A DNA stretch of 64,000 nt from NCBI RefSeq assembly GCF_030316855.1, contig NZ_JASZYR010000003.1, positions 248,001 to 312,000 on the forward strand. Direction: 5' to 3'. Of this stretch, positions 8,808-20,503 are shown piece by piece. The position numbers were made by a program, and so were the translations under genes. Origin of the DNA: Variovorax sp. J22P240 (GTDB taxonomy: Bacteria; Pseudomonadota; Gammaproteobacteria; Burkholderiales; Burkholderiaceae_C). Below the pieces are notes generated by a model, which was not told the origin of the DNA, made no database searches, and was given only the letters and a program-made list of their open reading frames with translations. Every line of letters starts with the position of its first letter. Positions within the stretch are counted from its first letter, which is position 1.

Positions 8808-9116
8808 ATGATTCACGTCGTCGCCGTCATCACCGCCAAGCCAGGCCAACGCGACCTGATCCTCGAGGCCTACCGCGCCAACCGGCCGGCCGTGCTCGCC
8901 GAGGAAGGCTGCATCGAATACACCGCGACCATCGACGCTGCCGGCATGCCCGCCTCGCGCGGCAGTTTCGGCCCGGACACCTTCGTGGTGGTCGAGAAGT
9001 GGGAAACGCTGGCCGCGCTGCAGGCGCACGCGGCCGCGCCGCACATGGCGGCCTATGGGGCGAAGGTGAAGGATTGGACTGAGAGCCGGCTGATCCATGT
9101 CCTGGAGCCGGTGTGA
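8808..9116 (+). CDS. Antibiotic-biosynthesis-monooxygenase (ABM/YgiN-like) domain protein
   Basis: A 102-residue dimeric alpha-beta barrel protein. MIHVVAVITAKPGQRDLIL, then EEGCIEYTATID, then FVVVEKWETLAALQAHAA and PHMAAYGAKV are the usual YgiN/ABM segments. Family members act as quinol monooxygenases or heme/quinone-handling enzymes, often with no cofactor; the substrate here cannot be told. It is a single gene that ends in a strong hairpin terminator shared with the convergent gapA. Confidence 0.85.
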   Translation: MIHVVAVITAKPGQRDLILEAYRANRPAVLAEEGCIEYTATIDAAGMPASRGSFGPDTFVVVEKWETLAALQAHAAAPHMAAYGAKVKDWTESRLIHVLEPV

Positions 9117-9117
9117 A

Positions 9118-9142
9118 AAAACGCGCCCTCTGGCGCGTTTTC
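9118..9142. terminator. Bidirectional Rho-independent terminator (ABM gene / gapA)
   Basis: A perfect 10-bp stem AAAACGCGCC (9118-9127) and GGCGCGTTTT (9132-9141) with a CTCT loop. There is an A-run on one side and a T-run on the other, so it can stop transcription from both convergent genes. Confidence 0.85.
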
Positions 9143-9158
9143 TATCGGAGCGATTCGC

Positions 9159-10202
<1,044 letters not shown>

Positions 10203-12254
10203 TCAGCGCTTGAGCGCCGCTTCGACCGTGGCAGCGACGTTCTCTGCCGTGAATCCGAAATGCTTGAACAGCACGCCCGCCGGCGCCGATTCGCCATAGG
10301 TGTCGATGCCGACGACGGCCGCCACGCCGTACTTCCACCAGCCGTCGGTGGCGCCCATTTCGACCGCGATGCGCGGCGTTCCCTTGGGCAGCACGCTCTT
10401 CTTGTAGGCCACATCCTGGCGGTCGAAGGTGGTGGTGGAGGGCATGGAGACGACGCGCACCGCGATCTTCTTCGCGGCGAGCAGTTCCTGTGCCTTGAGC
10501 GCGAGCTGCACTTCGGAGCCGGTCGCGATGATGACGGCCTTGAGGTTCTTGTTCTTCAGGCCCACCGCTTCGGGCTCGGAGAGCACGTAGGCGCCCTTGC
10601 TGATGTCGCTCAGGTCCTTCTTGGGCGAGTAGGGCAGGTTCTGGCGCGACAGCAGCAGTGCGGTCGGGCGGTTGGCATTCTGCAGCGCGACGGCCCAGGC
10701 GACGGCGGTCTCTGCCGTGTCACCGGGACGCCAGACGTCGAGGTTCGGGATCAGGCGCAGCGACGCGGCATGCTCGATCGACTGGTGCGTCGGGCCGTCT
10801 TCGCCGAGTCCGATGGAGTCGTGCGTGAAGACGTGGATCACGCGCTTCTTCATCAGCGCGGCCATGCGGATGGCGTTGCGGCTGTAGTCGCTGAAGGTCA
10901 GGAAGGTGCCGCCGTAGGGGATGTAGCCGCCATGCAGCGCCACGCCGTTCATGATGGCCGCCATGCCGAACTCGCGCACGCCGTAGTTGATGTGCCGCCC
11001 TGGCAGGCCGTCCGGGAACTGCTCGTTGCCTTCGCTGCGGACCACGTTGCCGTGGCTGTCGAAGCGCAGGCTCGGCGTGCTCTTGGTATTGGTGAGGTTC
11101 GAGCCGGTCAGGTCGGCGCTGCCGCCGAGCAGCTCGGGCAGCGCGGCCGTGAAGGATTCGAGCGCCAGCTGCGAGGCCTTGCGCGAAGCCACGGTCTCGC
11201 CCTTGGTGTGGGCGGCGACCACCGTGTCGAACGCGGTCTGGTGGAAGTTCTTCGGCAGCTCGCCCTTCATGCGGCGCGTGAACTCCGCAGCCAGGTCCGG
11301 AAAGGCTTGCGTGTAGGCAGCGAACTTGTCGTTCCAGGCGGCTTCGGCCTTGGCGCCGGCAGCCTTGGCGTCCCATTCCTCGTACACCGCCGGCGGCAGC
11401 TCGAAGGGCGGATGGGTCCACTGCAGCGCGCTGCGGGTGAGTCCGATCTCGTCGGCGCCCAGCGGCTCGCCGTGGGCCTTGGCGGTGTTGGCGCGGTTCG
11501 GGCTGCCCTTGCCGATCTGCGTCTTGCAGATGATGAGCGTGGGCTTGTCGCCGTGGTTCTTCGCCTTTTCGATGGCCTTGGACACGTCCTTGGTGTCGTG
11601 GCCGTCGATCGGGCCGATCACGTGCCAGCCATAGGCCTTGAAGCGTTCTTCGGTGTTGTCGATGAACCAGGGCTTGACCGGGCCGTCGATGGAGATGCCG
11701 TTGTCGTCGTACAGGGCGATCAGCTTGCCGAGCTTCCAGGCGCCAGCCAGAGCGGCGGCTTCGTGGCTGATGCCTTCCATCAGGCAGCCGTCGCCGAGGA
11801 AGGCATAGGTGTGATGGTCGACGATGTCGTGGCCCTTGCGATTGAACTCGGAAGCCAGCAGCTTTTCGGCGAGGGCGAAGCCGACCGCATTGGTGATGCC
11901 CTGGCCGAGCGGGCCGGTGGTGGTTTCCACGCCGGGCGTGATGCCGGTTTCGGGGTGGCCCGCCGTCTTGCTGTGCAGCTGGCGGAAGTGCTTGAGTTCT
12001 TCGATGGGCAGCGCGTAGCCCGTGAGATGCAACACCGAGTAGATGAGCATCGAGGCGTGACCGTTCGACAGCACGAAGCGGTCGCGATCGAACCATTGCG
12101 GATTGGCGGGGTTGTGCTTGAGATGCTCGCCCCACAGCGCGACAGCCATGTCGGCCATGCCCATCGGTGCGCCAGGATGCCCCGAGTTGGCGAGTTGAAC
12201 GGCATCCATTGCCAACGCACGAATCGCGTTGGCCATCAAGGCTTGGTTGGCCAT
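10203..12254 (-). CDS. tkt: Transketolase
   Basis: A thiamine-diphosphate enzyme of the non-oxidative pentose phosphate pathway, 683 residues. The N-terminal ThDP domain shows [15 protein letters not shown] and the pyrophosphate/Mg site [18 protein letters not shown]. The pyrimidine domain shows [19 protein letters not shown] and [17 protein letters not shown], and the C-terminal domain is complete. The start at 12254 has a GGAG-type site; a second in-frame ATG lies a few codons later. It lies immediately upstream of gapA, and this tkt-gap pairing is common in Burkholderiales. Confidence 0.97.
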   Translation of the reverse strand: MANQALMANAIRALAMDAVQLANSGHPGAPMGMADMAVALWGEHLKHNPANPQWFDRDRFVLSNGHASMLIYSVLHLTGYALPIEELKHFRQLHSKTAGHPETGITPGVETTTGPLGQGITNAVGFALAEKLLASEFNRKGHDIVDHHTYAFLGDGCLMEGISHEAAALAGAWKLGKLIALYDDNGISIDGPVKPWFIDNTEERFKAYGWHVIGPIDGHDTKDVSKAIEKAKNHGDKPTLIICKTQIGKGSPNRANTAKAHGEPLGADEIGLTRSALQWTHPPFELPPAVYEEWDAKAAGAKAEAAWNDKFAAYTQAFPDLAAEFTRRMKGELPKNFHQTAFDTVVAAHTKGETVASRKASQLALESFTAALPELLGGSADLTGSNLTNTKSTPSLRFDSHGNVVRSEGNEQFPDGLPGRHINYGVREFGMAAIMNGVALHGGYIPYGGTFLTFSDYSRNAIRMAALMKKRVIHVFTHDSIGLGEDGPTHQSIEHAASLRLIPNLDVWRPGDTAETAVAWAVALQNANRPTALLLSRQNLPYSPKKDLSDISKGAYVLSEPEAVGLKNKNLKAVIIATGSEVQLALKAQELLAAKKIAVRVVSMPSTTTFDRQDVAYKKSVLPKGTPRIAVEMGATDGWWKYGVAAVVGIDTYGESAPAGVLFKHFGFTAENVAATVEAALKR

Positions 12255-12354
12255 CTGTGGCTTCCTGGGAGCAAGTTAGGGGGAACCCGGCATTTTAGCG
12301 GGCGTAGTGGACGGTTCCGGAAATGGGCGTGGAGGGGCTGCTAGAGTGCCGCCC

Positions 12355-12744
12355 ATGCATGGCCTTCACCTCACCGCCGACCTTCACGATTGCCGCTGCG
12401 CGACGCAATGGCTGGTGGACGCGCAAGCCCTCGGCGCCGCGTGCGCGAGAGCCGCGGAAACGGTGGGTCTGCAGGTGGTCGGCAAGCTCGCGCATGCCTT
12501 CCCCGCGACCTCGACGGGCCCGGGCGGCGTGACGGCCACGGTGCTGCTGGCCGAGTCGCATCTGTGCGTCCACACCTGGCCCGAGCAGGGCGGCGTGACG
12601 CTCGATGTCTACGTCTGCAACTTCGGCGGCGACCATTCCGCCAAGGCCAGGGCGGTGATGGACGCGCTGGAGGCGCTCTTCATGCCCCGGCACGTGGAGC
12701 GGCATACGCTGCAGCGCGGCGCGATCAGGGCCCCGGCAGCATGA
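12355..12744 (+). CDS. speD: S-adenosylmethionine decarboxylase family protein
   Basis: A 129-residue prokaryotic AdoMet decarboxylase-type protein. The family self-cleaves at a Ser to form a pyruvoyl cofactor and makes decarboxylated AdoMet, the aminopropyl donor. The key segment LLAESHLCVHTWPEQGG is present with the cleavage Glu-Ser, and the later GGVTLDVYVCNFGGDHSAKA also matches. The ATG at 12355 is chosen from the conserved N-terminus; an upstream GTG would add 16 poorly conserved residues. The stop overlaps the murU start (ATGA). A spermidine-synthase-like gene lies 6 kb away in the 17-23 kb operon and may be its partner. Confidence 0.85.
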   Translation: MHGLHLTADLHDCRCATQWLVDAQALGAACARAAETVGLQVVGKLAHAFPATSTGPGGVTATVLLAESHLCVHTWPEQGGVTLDVYVCNFGGDHSAKARAVMDALEALFMPRHVERHTLQRGAIRAPAA

Positions 12745-13460
12745 GCATCAAGGCGATGATCCTGGCCGCGGGCCGCGGCGAACGCATGCGGCCTTTGACG
12801 GACGCGACACCCAAGCCCCTGCTCGAAGTGCAAGGCAAGGCGCTGATTCAATGGCCGATGGAGGCGCTGGCGGCGGGCGGCTTCACCGAACTGGTGGTCA
12901 ACACGGCGTGGCTGGGCGAGCAGATTCCGGAGCGCTTTGGTGCGCGGTACCAGGACTCGAACCTCTCCTATTCGCATGAGGGCCGCGACTTCGGCGGCGC
13001 GCTCGAGACGGCAGGCGGCATCGTTCGCGCGCTGCCCCTGCTGGGCGAGATGTTCTGGGTTGTGGCAGGCGACGTATTCGCTCCGGACTTCCTGTTCACG
13101 CAACAGGCGGTCGATCGCTTCGCGGCGAGCGGTCGGCTCGCGCATCTATGGCTGGTCCCGAATCCGGCGCACAACCTGAAAGGCGACTTCGGGATCGACG
13201 CCGACGGCACCGCGCTGAACGATGCGGCGCAGAAGCACACGTTTTCGACGATCGCTCTCTATCGCAGCGAGTTATTCGCGCCACCGTATTGCGCCATTCC
13301 GCCCGGCAACGCCCAGGGCGTGAAGGCCGCACTGGCGCCGCTGCTGCGCACCGCCATGGGCGCGGGCCGCGTCAGCGCCGACATCTACATGGGGCAGTGG
13401 GCCGATGTCGGAACGCCCGATCGCCTGCGAGAGCTGAACGAAAAAAAACGGCCCGCGTGA
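12741..13460 (+). CDS. murU: Sugar-1-phosphate nucleotidyltransferase, probably MurU
   Basis: A 239-residue nucleotidyltransferase beginning KAMILAAGRGERMRPLTDAT with PKPLLEVQGK, the NTP-binding signature. VVAGDVFAPDFLF holds the metal-binding Asp, and GQWADVGTPDRL closes the domain. Length and sequence fit MurU, the N-acetylmuramate-1-phosphate uridylyltransferase of peptidoglycan recycling. Its kinase partner amgK is also in the window, at 31907, although in pseudomonads the two genes are adjacent. The start overlaps the speD stop. Confidence 0.82.
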   Translation: MSIKAMILAAGRGERMRPLTDATPKPLLEVQGKALIQWPMEALAAGGFTELVVNTAWLGEQIPERFGARYQDSNLSYSHEGRDFGGALETAGGIVRALPLLGEMFWVVAGDVFAPDFLFTQQAVDRFAASGRLAHLWLVPNPAHNLKGDFGIDADGTALNDAAQKHTFSTIALYRSELFAPPYCAIPPGNAQGVKAALAPLLRTAMGAGRVSADIYMGQWADVGTPDRLRELNEKKRPA

Positions 13461-13470
13461 GGCGGGCCGT
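13441..13470 (-). terminator. Rho-independent terminator of the leftward lipoprotein gene
   Basis: Stem ACGGCCCGC (13448-13456) and GCGGGCCGT (13462-13470). Read leftward it is followed by eight T residues. It overlaps the last codons of murU, so the two convergent genes share this DNA. Confidence 0.8.
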
Positions 13471-13493
13471 TCATCGGGCTCGGAGAGCGAGCG

Positions 13494-15575
13494 TCAGGGC
13501 ACGTTGGTCGTCGTGATCTGGAACGGCGTTCCGGGCACATCCAGCGCGCCGCCGTACTCGATGTTGTGCGTGACACCGTTGGCGGTGGTCGGCGTGAGCG
13601 CGCAGCCATTGGGCTTCGGGCATGCGCCGCCGTCCGAGAAGATCACCGGTCCGTAGCGGTAGTTGCGCACCGCCTTGCCTGCGTAGTCGACCACGCTGGT
13701 CAGGTAGCCGGCGTTGGCGAAGTTGTCCGCATCCTCCACGGCGATCGGGTCGACCAGGCGCGTGTCCTGCAAGGTCCGCACGATCGTGCCGCTGTTGCCA
13801 TTGGCCTCGAAGCGCACCCACGAGACCTTGCGGTCACCGCGCGAAGCGACCAGGATCTGCCGATTCAGCGGCTCGATGCTGCTGTTGGTCGGCTCACCCT
13901 TGGAGGTGCCCAGCGAGGTCGGATTGCGGCCGATGCCGGTCACGGTGCCCACCTCGGCAATGGCGTTCGCCGACGGCGAAGCCGCCGTGCCGCCCGGCGC
14001 GTAGCCGTCGATGCTGTAGATGTGCAGCGTGCCGTCCTGCGTCGCGATCCAGGCGCGTTGCGGGCTGCCGAACAGGGTCGTCTTCACCGCCGTCGGCTTG
14101 GCCGGCAGCGACACCGTCTTGACCACCGTCGGCGTTTGCGACGGCGTGTTCGCGAAGGTGTACGGCCACTGGCCGTCGGCTTGGCCCAGGTTGCTCGTCT
14201 GCGTCACGTTGGCGCTGAAGTAGACGCCGTTGACGTGGTTGAACAGCGGCTTGAGGTCGATGAACGCAGCCTTCTGCTCCGACTTGGAGATCACCACCGC
14301 CATGCCGCCCTTGGCGTAACGGCTGGCATTCGTGCCCGAGCCGGTGAAGCTTTGCCAGTTGCTCGACAGCGGCGTGTTGCCCATGCCGATGAAGTCGGCG
14401 CCCGACATGGTCTGGAACTGGTCAAGACCGGTGGTGACGGCGATTTCGGTCGGCGCCGTGACGCCCGGAAGATCGACGTAGCCGAGGATCTTCATGAACG
14501 CGATGTTGCCCATGTTCGGCAAGCCGGGATAGGGCGCCATCCACTCGTTCCACCACTTGTAGTAGGCAGAGTATTTGATATCCCCAACTTGGTGTGCGGC
14601 CGAGTTGTACGGATCGCAGCCATCACACAAGCCGGCGAGCGCAATGACGGCGACCTGGCCCTTCAGCGCGGTCGTGTCCCAGACCGTGACCAGCGCGAAT
14701 TCGCTCTGGTTCGTCATCGCGATCGCGGTCGGCACCTTGTTGGCCGGCAGTTTCACCGAAGCGTGGTTGCTGGCGGTGTTGCTGCCCACGGTGGCGATCA
14801 CGCCGTTCTGGTAAGCCACCACGCTCTCAGAGCAAAAACCTGCGCGGCCAGAGCATCGTCCCACGGCGACCGGATCGCCCGTTGCCACGAGCGAGGTCTT
14901 GTAGCTCATCGCATTGATACTGTCGATGCCACCGCCGGGGATGGCGGCGCGCGTCCAACTGAGCTGCGGCAGTTGCGCGAAGGTGTTGTGCATGTAGCCC
15001 GACACCTGGAAGTCGGTCACGCCGATGCGTTGCGCGGGGCTGTCGGCCACGAAGACCATGTTGGCCTGGTTGGTCGAGTAGGCGCCCGAAGTCGAAGTCG
15101 GTGCGCCGCCGACCTGCCAGTAGAAGGGGTAGTTGGGCGCGGGCGAATTGAGTTGCGTGCGTGCATCCCGCGCATACAGCGTCGGCATGCCGCCATTGCC
15201 GACGCCATAGGCTGCGGCGCTGGGGCCGTAGCGGTAGTCGATGCCCCCCGGCTTGCTCAGTTGCGTGGCCATGGTGCGGTACGCGTCCGCCGCGACGGTC
15301 TGGGTGTTGTCGACGATGTCTGGGGCCGCAGGGGTCGTGGTCGGGCTGTTCGAGCCTGGGCCGGTCACGCTGGGACTGCTGCCGCCGCCCGCTGCCGGGT
15401 CGCCCGCTGCTGCGCCGCCCGCTGCTGCGGCGGCCAATGCTGCAGCCACGGCTGGATCTGCCGCGGCCGCTGCACCCAGTGAACCGCCGCCTCCGCTACC
15501 CCCACCGCCACACGCCGAGAGCACACTAGCGCCAACTGCAAGCAAAATCGCGCTCTTATGTAGAACTTTCAACAA
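13494..15575 (-). CDS. Large outer-envelope lipoprotein of unknown function
   Basis: About 693 residues. The N-terminus has a hydrophobic signal ending in the lipobox LSAC followed by a Gly-rich linker, so it is a lipoprotein. Residues 30-100 are Gly/Ala/Pro low complexity. The rest is beta-rich, with recurring short strands (VAVIALAG, MAVVISKSEQKAAFI, RAWIATQDGTLHIYS, NRQILVASRGDRKVSW) that read like blades of a beta-propeller. A CDGCDP Cys pair is present. I do not recognise a catalytic motif. A GGAGG site lies 6 bases before a TTG at 15575; a second TTG follows directly. It is divergent from pepP. Confidence 0.75.
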   Translation of the reverse strand: MLKVLHKSAILLAVGASVLSACGGGGSGGGGSLGAAAAADPAVAAALAAAAAGGAAAGDPAAGGGSSPSVTGPGSNSPTTTPAAPDIVDNTQTVAADAYRTMATQLSKPGGIDYRYGPSAAAYGVGNGGMPTLYARDARTQLNSPAPNYPFYWQVGGAPTSTSGAYSTNQANMVFVADSPAQRIGVTDFQVSGYMHNTFAQLPQLSWTRAAIPGGGIDSINAMSYKTSLVATGDPVAVGRCSGRAGFCSESVVAYQNGVIATVGSNTASNHASVKLPANKVPTAIAMTNQSEFALVTVWDTTALKGQVAVIALAGLCDGCDPYNSAAHQVGDIKYSAYYKWWNEWMAPYPGLPNMGNIAFMKILGYVDLPGVTAPTEIAVTTGLDQFQTMSGADFIGMGNTPLSSNWQSFTGSGTNASRYAKGGMAVVISKSEQKAAFIDLKPLFNHVNGVYFSANVTQTSNLGQADGQWPYTFANTPSQTPTVVKTVSLPAKPTAVKTTLFGSPQRAWIATQDGTLHIYSIDGYAPGGTAASPSANAIAEVGTVTGIGRNPTSLGTSKGEPTNSSIEPLNRQILVASRGDRKVSWVRFEANGNSGTIVRTLQDTRLVDPIAVEDADNFANAGYLTSVVDYAGKAVRNYRYGPVIFSDGGACPKPNGCALTPTTANGVTHNIEYGGALDVPGTPFQITTTNVP

Positions 15576-15710
15576 AAAACACCTCCAAAATAACAAAGTT
15601 GTGGGTTTTTACGTGGGAAAGGTCCTACAGCGCAAACCTTCTTGCAAATCTTTTCCTTGTGTTTTTGTTATTCCTAGGAATCAATTACAACGGTAGCGAA
15701 TAGTGACGTT

Positions 15711-17096
15711 ATGACCGCAAATCATCAAGCCCCCCGTCGATTACATCTTTCTACTTATTTAGGCGCGGACGGCATCGCCATCGTTCCGACCGCTCCAGAG
15801 CGCCAGCGCAACCGGGACAGCGACTTTCTGTACCGGCACGACAGCTACTTCTATTACCTGACCGGCTTCGCCGAGCCGAACGCCTGGCTGGTCCTGTCGG
15901 GAGACGGCCGCTCCACCCTGTTCTGCGCGCCCAAGGATCTGGAGCGCGAGATCTGGGACGGCTACCGGCTTGGCCCCGAGGCCGCGCCGGCGGCGTTGGG
16001 GGTCGACGAGGCCTACTCGGTCGACGAGCTCGACACCCGCCTTCCGCGCCTGCTCGAGAACAAGTCCGTCGTCTGGTATCCCTTCGCGACGCACAAGGGG
16101 CTGGAGACTCGGGTGGACGGCTGGCTCTCGGCCGTGCGCGCGCGGGTGCGCTTCGGCGCGCTGTGCCCCGAGGAACAGCGCGACCTCTGCGGCCCGCTCG
16201 ACGAGATGCGGCTGACGAAGGACGCCCACGAACAGGACGTGATGCGACGCGCCGCGCAGATCAGCGCCCGGGCTCACATCCGTGCGATGCAGTTGTCGGC
16301 GCGCATGCTGCGCGAGGGCAAGGACGTTCGCGAGTTCCATCTCGACGCCGAGCTGCTGCACGAATTTCGCTTGGGCGGTTCGCAGTACCCGGCCTACGGT
16401 TCGATCGTCGCTGCGGGCGCCAATGCGTGCGTGCTGCACTATCGGGCCGACACCGCACCGGTGCGGGACGGCGAGCTGGTGCTGATCGACGCCGGCTGCG
16501 AACTCGACGGCTATGCCAGCGACATCACGCGGACCTTCCCCGCCAACGGCAAGTTCACCGGGCCCCAGCGTGCGCTCTATGACCTGGTGCTGGCGAGCCA
16601 GGAGGCAGCAGTCGCGGCCACCCGGGCGGGAAATCGCTTCAACGATCCGCACGAAGCGACGGTCAAAGTGCTGTCGCAAGGCATGCTGGACCTGGGCTTG
16701 CTCGATGCCGACAAGGTGGGCAGCGTCGAGGACGTGATCGAGAAGCGCGCCTACTTTCCGTTCTATATGCACCGCACCGGTCACTGGCTCGGCATGGACG
16801 TGCACGACTGCGGCAGCTACGTCGAGCCGACGCAGGTGGGCGAGGTGAGCGAGCGCAGGGATCCGCTCTCCAACGAGTTGATCAAGAACCGGCCGAGCCG
16901 CATCCTGCATCCGGGCATGGTGCTGACCATCGAGCCCGGCATCTATGTGCGCCCTGGCGAAGGCGTGCCCGAGCAGTTCCACAACATCGGGATCCGCATC
17001 GAGGACGACGCCATCGTCACCGAAGGCGGCTGCGAACTGATTTCGCGCGGAGTGCCGGTCGACGGCGATGAAATTGAAGCATTGATGAAGGGCTGA
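15711..17096 (+). CDS. pepP: Xaa-Pro aminopeptidase P
   Basis: A 461-residue M24B metallopeptidase that removes N-terminal residues preceding proline. The aminopeptidase P N-terminal domain is followed by the pita-bread catalytic domain. Dinuclear metal ligands are visible: IDAGCELDGYASDITRTFP (two Asp), HRTGHWLGMDVHD (His), LTIEPGIYV (Glu) and IRIEDDAIV (Glu). The upstream 115-base spacer is AT-rich and shared with the divergent lipoprotein gene. In other proteobacteria pepP often precedes ubiH-type genes, but not here. Confidence 0.95.
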   Translation: MTANHQAPRRLHLSTYLGADGIAIVPTAPERQRNRDSDFLYRHDSYFYYLTGFAEPNAWLVLSGDGRSTLFCAPKDLEREIWDGYRLGPEAAPAALGVDEAYSVDELDTRLPRLLENKSVVWYPFATHKGLETRVDGWLSAVRARVRFGALCPEEQRDLCGPLDEMRLTKDAHEQDVMRRAAQISARAHIRAMQLSARMLREGKDVREFHLDAELLHEFRLGGSQYPAYGSIVAAGANACVLHYRADTAPVRDGELVLIDAGCELDGYASDITRTFPANGKFTGPQRALYDLVLASQEAAVAATRAGNRFNDPHEATVKVLSQGMLDLGLLDADKVGSVEDVIEKRAYFPFYMHRTGHWLGMDVHDCGSYVEPTQVGEVSERRDPLSNELIKNRPSRILHPGMVLTIEPGIYVRPGEGVPEQFHNIGIRIEDDAIVTEGGCELISRGVPVDGDEIEALMKG

Positions 17097-17106
17097 GCAG
17101 CCCAGG

Positions 17107-18698
17107 CTAGCGCGCGACGCCGGCGAGATGGCCACGGGTGAAGGCTTCCTCGAAGATGGAATAGCCGGACCAGTCGCTGTGCGCAAAGCTCAGGCGTTCG
17201 GTGCCGATCAGCCCCGGTCCGCGCGTTGACAGCGATCCGAGCCGGCGCAGGAGGCCGGGCTCGGGGATCGCCATGGCGTGGCCGTAGCGAGTGATGTCGA
17301 TGCGCGTCGCGAGGTCCCGAAGGTCGGGATGCGGCACCGAGAGTTCCGCCAGCAGGTCATCGCGCCAGGCCGTCCATGGCCGGTCGAGCAACTGGCGGCG
17401 ACCGTCCGCTCCATCGAAGGCGCTCGGGCCGAGCGGCCGGTACCAGCTCAAGACCGTGGCGCGGGGTGTCGGGTCGAGCGTCTGGTGGCGGGCGTCGACA
17501 TAGCCGAGTCCGCGCGCGCCGTAGACCACGTTGTCCCAGCTCGGCGCAGCGCCGGACCGATCGGCAACCGGCGAGCGCACATACACGTTGGCGACGAGCC
17601 AGGGCGAATAGCGCAGGTGCGTTGCGGCATGGCGCAGCACCTCGGGCGGGTTCTCGACGACACGCGCGGCAACGAACACCGGCATCGCGACGATGCAGCG
17701 GTCGGCCTGCCAGCGCACGCGCGACCGGGAGGCGACGTCGAAGACATCGACTTCGACGCCGGCGCGCGTTTCGGCGATGCGCGTGACGACATGGCCCGAC
17801 TTCAATCGCTCGCCCAGCGGACTGGCCAACCGCCGCGTCAGCCAGCCGTTGCCTTCGGGCCAGGTCAGCACGGCGTCCCGCTCGACGTTGCTGTCGCCCG
17901 GCGCGTGGAAGCCGTGGCGGCTCGCGAAGTAGTGGATGCCGGCCCAGGCTGACACGTGGGACGAACCCGCCCCATAGTCGTCGCGGCAGCAGTAGTCGAG
18001 GTACCAGCGCAGGTGCGGATCAGTGAAGCCTTCACGCTCGAGCCATGTCTGGAAAGTCAATGCGTCCAGCGCCACGAGGAGCGGCGCCGGTTCAGCCCTC
18101 AGCGTCGGGATCGTGAAGCGCGCTTCGCGACGCAACGCTTCCACGCGCTGCGAAAACCGGCGGTACTGCGCAAGAGTCGCTTCCTCCACGCCTTGTACGG
18201 GCAGCAGGCCTTCCTGCCATGCGCCGCGAAAGAAGAGGCGCTCCTGCGGGCTGTGGCACAGGTGGCGTTCGTCGTATTCCCAACGGCCCGATACGCGCCG
18301 CCTCAGGCCGAGTTCTTCGAGCAGGTCCTGCACTTCGTGCGCATCGTCCCCCGGCACTGGCAGGTAGTGCGCGCCGAGCGGGCAGGCGATGCCCTCGACC
18401 ATGCCGCCACGGCTGTTGCCACCGGGTGCGTCTTCGAGTTCGAGCAGCACGAAGTCGTCGACGCCGGCAAGTCGCAGTGCACGCGCCGCCGCGAGCCCTG
18501 CGACGCCGCCGCCCGCGATCACGACCCGCGTGCGCCGCGTGCTGCCAGGCGCCGCGCCGGCAATCCATGTGCCGTCACGCAACGCATGGCCGCGCCCCAG
18601 GTCGATGCCGGTAAAGCCGCCCGCGATGTCATGCCGGGCGTCGCAGCCGGCCAGGGCGGCTGTGCTCGCGATCGCGGCACCCAGGAACTCGCGGCGCT

Positions 18699-18702
<4 letters not shown>
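17107..18702 (-). CDS. Tat-exported, lipid-anchored FAD-dependent amine-oxidase-like oxidoreductase
   Basis: A 531-residue flavoprotein. MKRREFLGAA is a twin-arginine signal, and LAGC at residues 19-22 is a lipobox, so the enzyme should be exported folded and anchored to the membrane. The FAD motif is VVIAGGGVAGLAAARALR with GGNSRGG after it; the C-terminus TERLSFAHSDWSGYSIFEEA is the FAD-closing segment of the amine oxidase/protoporphyrinogen oxidase superfamily. The substrate is unknown, but the neighbouring spermidine-synthase-like gene hints at a polyamine or amine. The start ATG overlaps the upstream stop as ATGA (18699-18702). It is the last gene of the five-gene operon. Confidence 0.82.
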
Positions 18703-20260
<1,558 letters not shown>

Positions 20261-20264
<4 letters not shown>

Positions 20265-20479
20265 TGGATCGCGGCCGCGACGATGATGCAGATGCCCAGG
20301 CTCATCGCCGCAACGACCAGGCCCAGCGCCACGTTCTGCTTCTCGACGATCTCTTGCCACAGGTCATAGGGCGTGAGCTTGTCGATGATCAGGAAGCACA
20401 ACCAGAAGACCACCACCCCGATCAGCGCGTAGAGGAGCGACCCGAGGATGACCGCCGGCTTCAACCATTCAATGCCCAT
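20261..20479 (-). CDS. DUF350 (YjfL-like) small membrane protein
   Basis: 72 residues with two membrane helices: about residues 8-32 (AVILGSLLYALIGVVVFWLC) and 48-70 (VALGLVVAAMSLGICIIVAA), joined by a charged loop with DKLTPYDLWQEI and EKQNVA. This matches one unit of the DUF350/YjfL family, which usually occurs beside envelope-stress genes. A GGAGG site precedes the ATG. Its stop overlaps the TTG start of the aminopropyltransferase gene, so the two are translationally coupled. Biochemical function is unknown. Confidence 0.85.
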
Positions 20480-20503
20480 GATGAGGACCTCCGGAAAAAA
20501 ACA

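Noticed and set aside
1..9000. A prophage or insertion sequence in the accessory region
   Set aside because: No transposase, integrase, terminal repeats or phage structural genes are visible; only RM and regulator genes.
10260..12344. 694-codon open frame on the plus strand opposite tkt
   Set aside because: Antisense shadow; tkt on the other strand is complete and conserved.
17090..17103. Small hairpin GGGCT-GAGC-AGCCC at the pepP/FAD oxidase junction as a terminator
   Set aside because: Only a 5-bp stem and no T-run; not convincing.
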